This document shows positions 62,324 to 64,000 of a stretch of DNA of 64,000 nt, piece after piece; the stretch's first letter is position 1, and every line of letters begins with the position of its first letter. A program made the translations under genes and the position numbers. Under the pieces are notes generated by a model. It saw nothing but the letters and a program-made list of their open reading frames with translations. It was not told the DNA's origin and made no database searches. The stretch covers positions 122,444 to 186,443 of the forward strand of contig JARGSG010000240.1 in NCBI GenBank assembly GCA_030374805.1, read 5' to 3'. Source of the DNA: Gracilaria gracilis. Its lineage: Eukaryota; Rhodophyta; Florideophyceae; Gracilariales; Gracilariaceae.

Positions 62324-64000
62324 TCAGTAGCTTACCCTGAAATGGTGTGGTATGGCTGAGGGCGGCTCAGCAGTGTCACCATCGGCGCCCCAGCCATACC
62401 AACGTACGGTGTACTTTAGACCATCTGGGGTACGGCGGTGACCTACAAGGCGTTCCACTGGGAACTCATTAGAGACCTGGGCTGGTGTCGTTTCACCACT
62501 TTGGTTTAGATGAGCATCAGTACCACTAGGGGTAGGTGTTTCCTCTGAAGGAGCAACCGTAATCCCCGCAGGTGGTACGTAGTCTGGGTCGTCACCCTGT
62601 GCGTCATCATTAACCTCGATGGGTGTCCCGTCTTCCCGGGGCTGAGTCCTCAGGGCAACCGCTTGTGGGTCACGCGCGGATTCTCCGCGTTCCTTCCTGG
62701 ACTGAACCGTCTGAGGTGCAACCGTGATTCGGTCAATAGAGATTGTATTCTCTACACCATCTTGGTTCACCGTTACCGTGTGGTCGGTCGACCGAACTAC
62801 CTTGAAAGGTCCCGATGATTTCGGAAGAAGCTTAGAATTGATATCTCTATCAATAGCTTCATCATCAGCTTCATCACCCGGTCGTGGTTTAGCTCCTTTC
62901 GGGGGGTGGTCAATAAAGACATATTGACCGGGCGTAGCCGTTACCACTTGGGTTACCTTTCGGTCGTAGTCCTCCTTGTACCGCTTCTGGGATGCTGTGA
63001 GCTTGCTCTCAGCATACTTGAGAGCACGTCTCAACCTCAAAAGGGTATTCCGTTTGACCTGTGACGGTGTGCAGCGCGTGTGTGAGCGCTCCGGCGGCTT
63101 CTTGTCCTAATGGGTCCGCTTCAACAACATACCTGGTGGGTGTCTTGACAGTATTAGATCGAACGGCGTAGTTTGCGTCGCTCGATGAACCTGAAGGTTA
63201 TATGCATATGTCAAGGGCTGCACGAGCTCGTCCCAACCAGTTTGGTGTTCTTCCGTATAATGTCGCAGCCTAGATACCAGTGTTCGGTTAAAGCGCTCCA
63301 CTTGCCCATTCGTTTGCGGATGGTAGGCAGTAGTGAAGTAGTGCTTAATACCCAAGAGGTTACAAACAGCTTCAAAGAACTTCGAAGCTAAGTTCGAACC
63401 ATTGTCGGTAAGTAGATAAAGCGGTGCACCATACAGGTAGATCCAATTGTTCAAGAACGCCACCGCGAGGGTCGTCGATTTCGTGTCCTTCAAGGGTATC
63501 GCTCGCGTGAGCTTCGAGAACCTGTCGGTGATTACGATGATGTACTGATTCCCTTGTGGTTTTTGGTAATGGACCCAGAAGGTCTATTGCGACGAACTCG
63601 AGAGGACCCGCTGCAGGGAATAACTTCAAGTATTTTCTGTGCTTCCGGAGACCTCCACGGGTACGTACGCAAGATTCACATTGACCTACAAAGGTATATA
63701 TATCATTAACCATATGAGGCCAGTAGTACCCTTGCCTCAAGGTGTAGTACATTCTCGTATCTCCAGGGTGTCCTGATAGCCTTGGGTAGTGGGCTAGGTA
63801 CAGCACCGAGGGCGCAGCACCTTGGGCACTACCTTCTGAAGGGAACCATCAATAGGAGCTCGCCTCACCAGGAAACCATTTCGGTCGACGTCAAAGTTCG
63901 AGTCTTTCTACCTACTTGGTCCATGAGAGAGCGGCAATAAACATCGTTTTCTTGCTCTCTCAGGAATTCCTCGAGGGTAATTGGCATGACGTCTGTTTCC
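62324..64000 (-). pseudogene. pol of element C, 3' part: integrase and chromodomain
   Basis: From the right: zinc-binding YLAHYPRLSGHPGDTRMYYT with CESC, the catalytic Asp in FVAIDLLGPLPKT, then a frameshift near 63,545-63,560. The core continues in another frame with LTDNGSNLASKFFEA and NGQVERFNRT, then TYAYNLQVHRATQTTPFDL. A TAG at 63107-63109 interrupts that frame, which goes on with KRYKEDYDRKV and SGPFKVVRSTDHTVTV. It ends with a chromodomain (FPVERLVGHRRTPDG, KYTVRWYGWG). Sequence beyond 63,806 is also shifted. It is defective, but all active-site residues that can be seen are conserved. Confidence 0.85.

Larger units (their letters stand above)
57920..64000 (-). mobile_element. Ty3/gypsy chromodomain retrotransposon C, partial (runs past the window end)
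   Basis: Minus-strand element inserted in the 3' LTR of B. Visible from the left: 3' LTR, PPT, antisense ORF (plus strand), a non-coding gap, then the 3' end of pol (chromodomain and integrase) running off the end. It has the same architecture as A and B. pol has a frameshift and stops; the aORF is open. Confidence 0.9.

Overview
The window looks like nuclear DNA of a red alga, most likely a multicellular florideophyte of the Chondrus type. The evidence is a light-dependent protochlorophyllide reductase and a thioredoxin that both begin with MAFV-type plastid transit peptides, genes that all read without introns, moderate to high GC, and a large retrotransposon nest. The assignment is an inference; no ribosomal or organellar marker is present.

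Positions 1-31,000 are a gene region. In order they hold an R2R3-MYB factor, a PPR protein, a Myb/SANT-like coiled-coil protein, a membrane RING-H2 protein, a decayed GT25-like protein, S-adenosylmethionine synthetase, an acidic protein of an unknown family, protochlorophyllide reductase divergent from a plastid thioredoxin, a small hypothetical gene, a second Myb/SANT-like coiled-coil protein, an organellar ClpB, a second member of the unknown family, and a STAND NTPase of the NB-ARC/WD40 (NLR-like) kind. Two protein families occur twice here and I cannot tie either to a named function: one marked by VDEIDEECVSMK plus RICPESF, the other a Myb/SANT-like head with a coiled-coil tail. SAM synthetase, reductase, thioredoxin and ClpB are housekeeping or plastid and mitochondrial functions. 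The NLR-like gene has about ten nearly identical WD40 units.

Positions 31,000-34,525 are AT-rich and hold two decayed copies of a DDE_Tnp4 (PIF/Harbinger-like) transposase.

Positions 34,526-64,000 are a nest of Ty3/gypsy chromodomain retrotransposons. Element B (+ strand, from 34,526) has been broken in its 5' LTR by element A (- strand, 34,784-46,565, flanked by CGGCG), in its pol by a solo LTR D (51,954-52,495, flanked by CCACC), and in its 3' LTR by element C (- strand, from 57,920 past the window end). A, B and C all carry, between pol and the 3' LTR, a long extra ORF on the opposite strand (aORF). The three aORF proteins are homologous to each other. The aORFs of B and C are intact although their pol genes are broken. 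This shared antisense gene is the most interesting system in the window. A and C also share a non-coding block between the 3' ends of pol and aORF.
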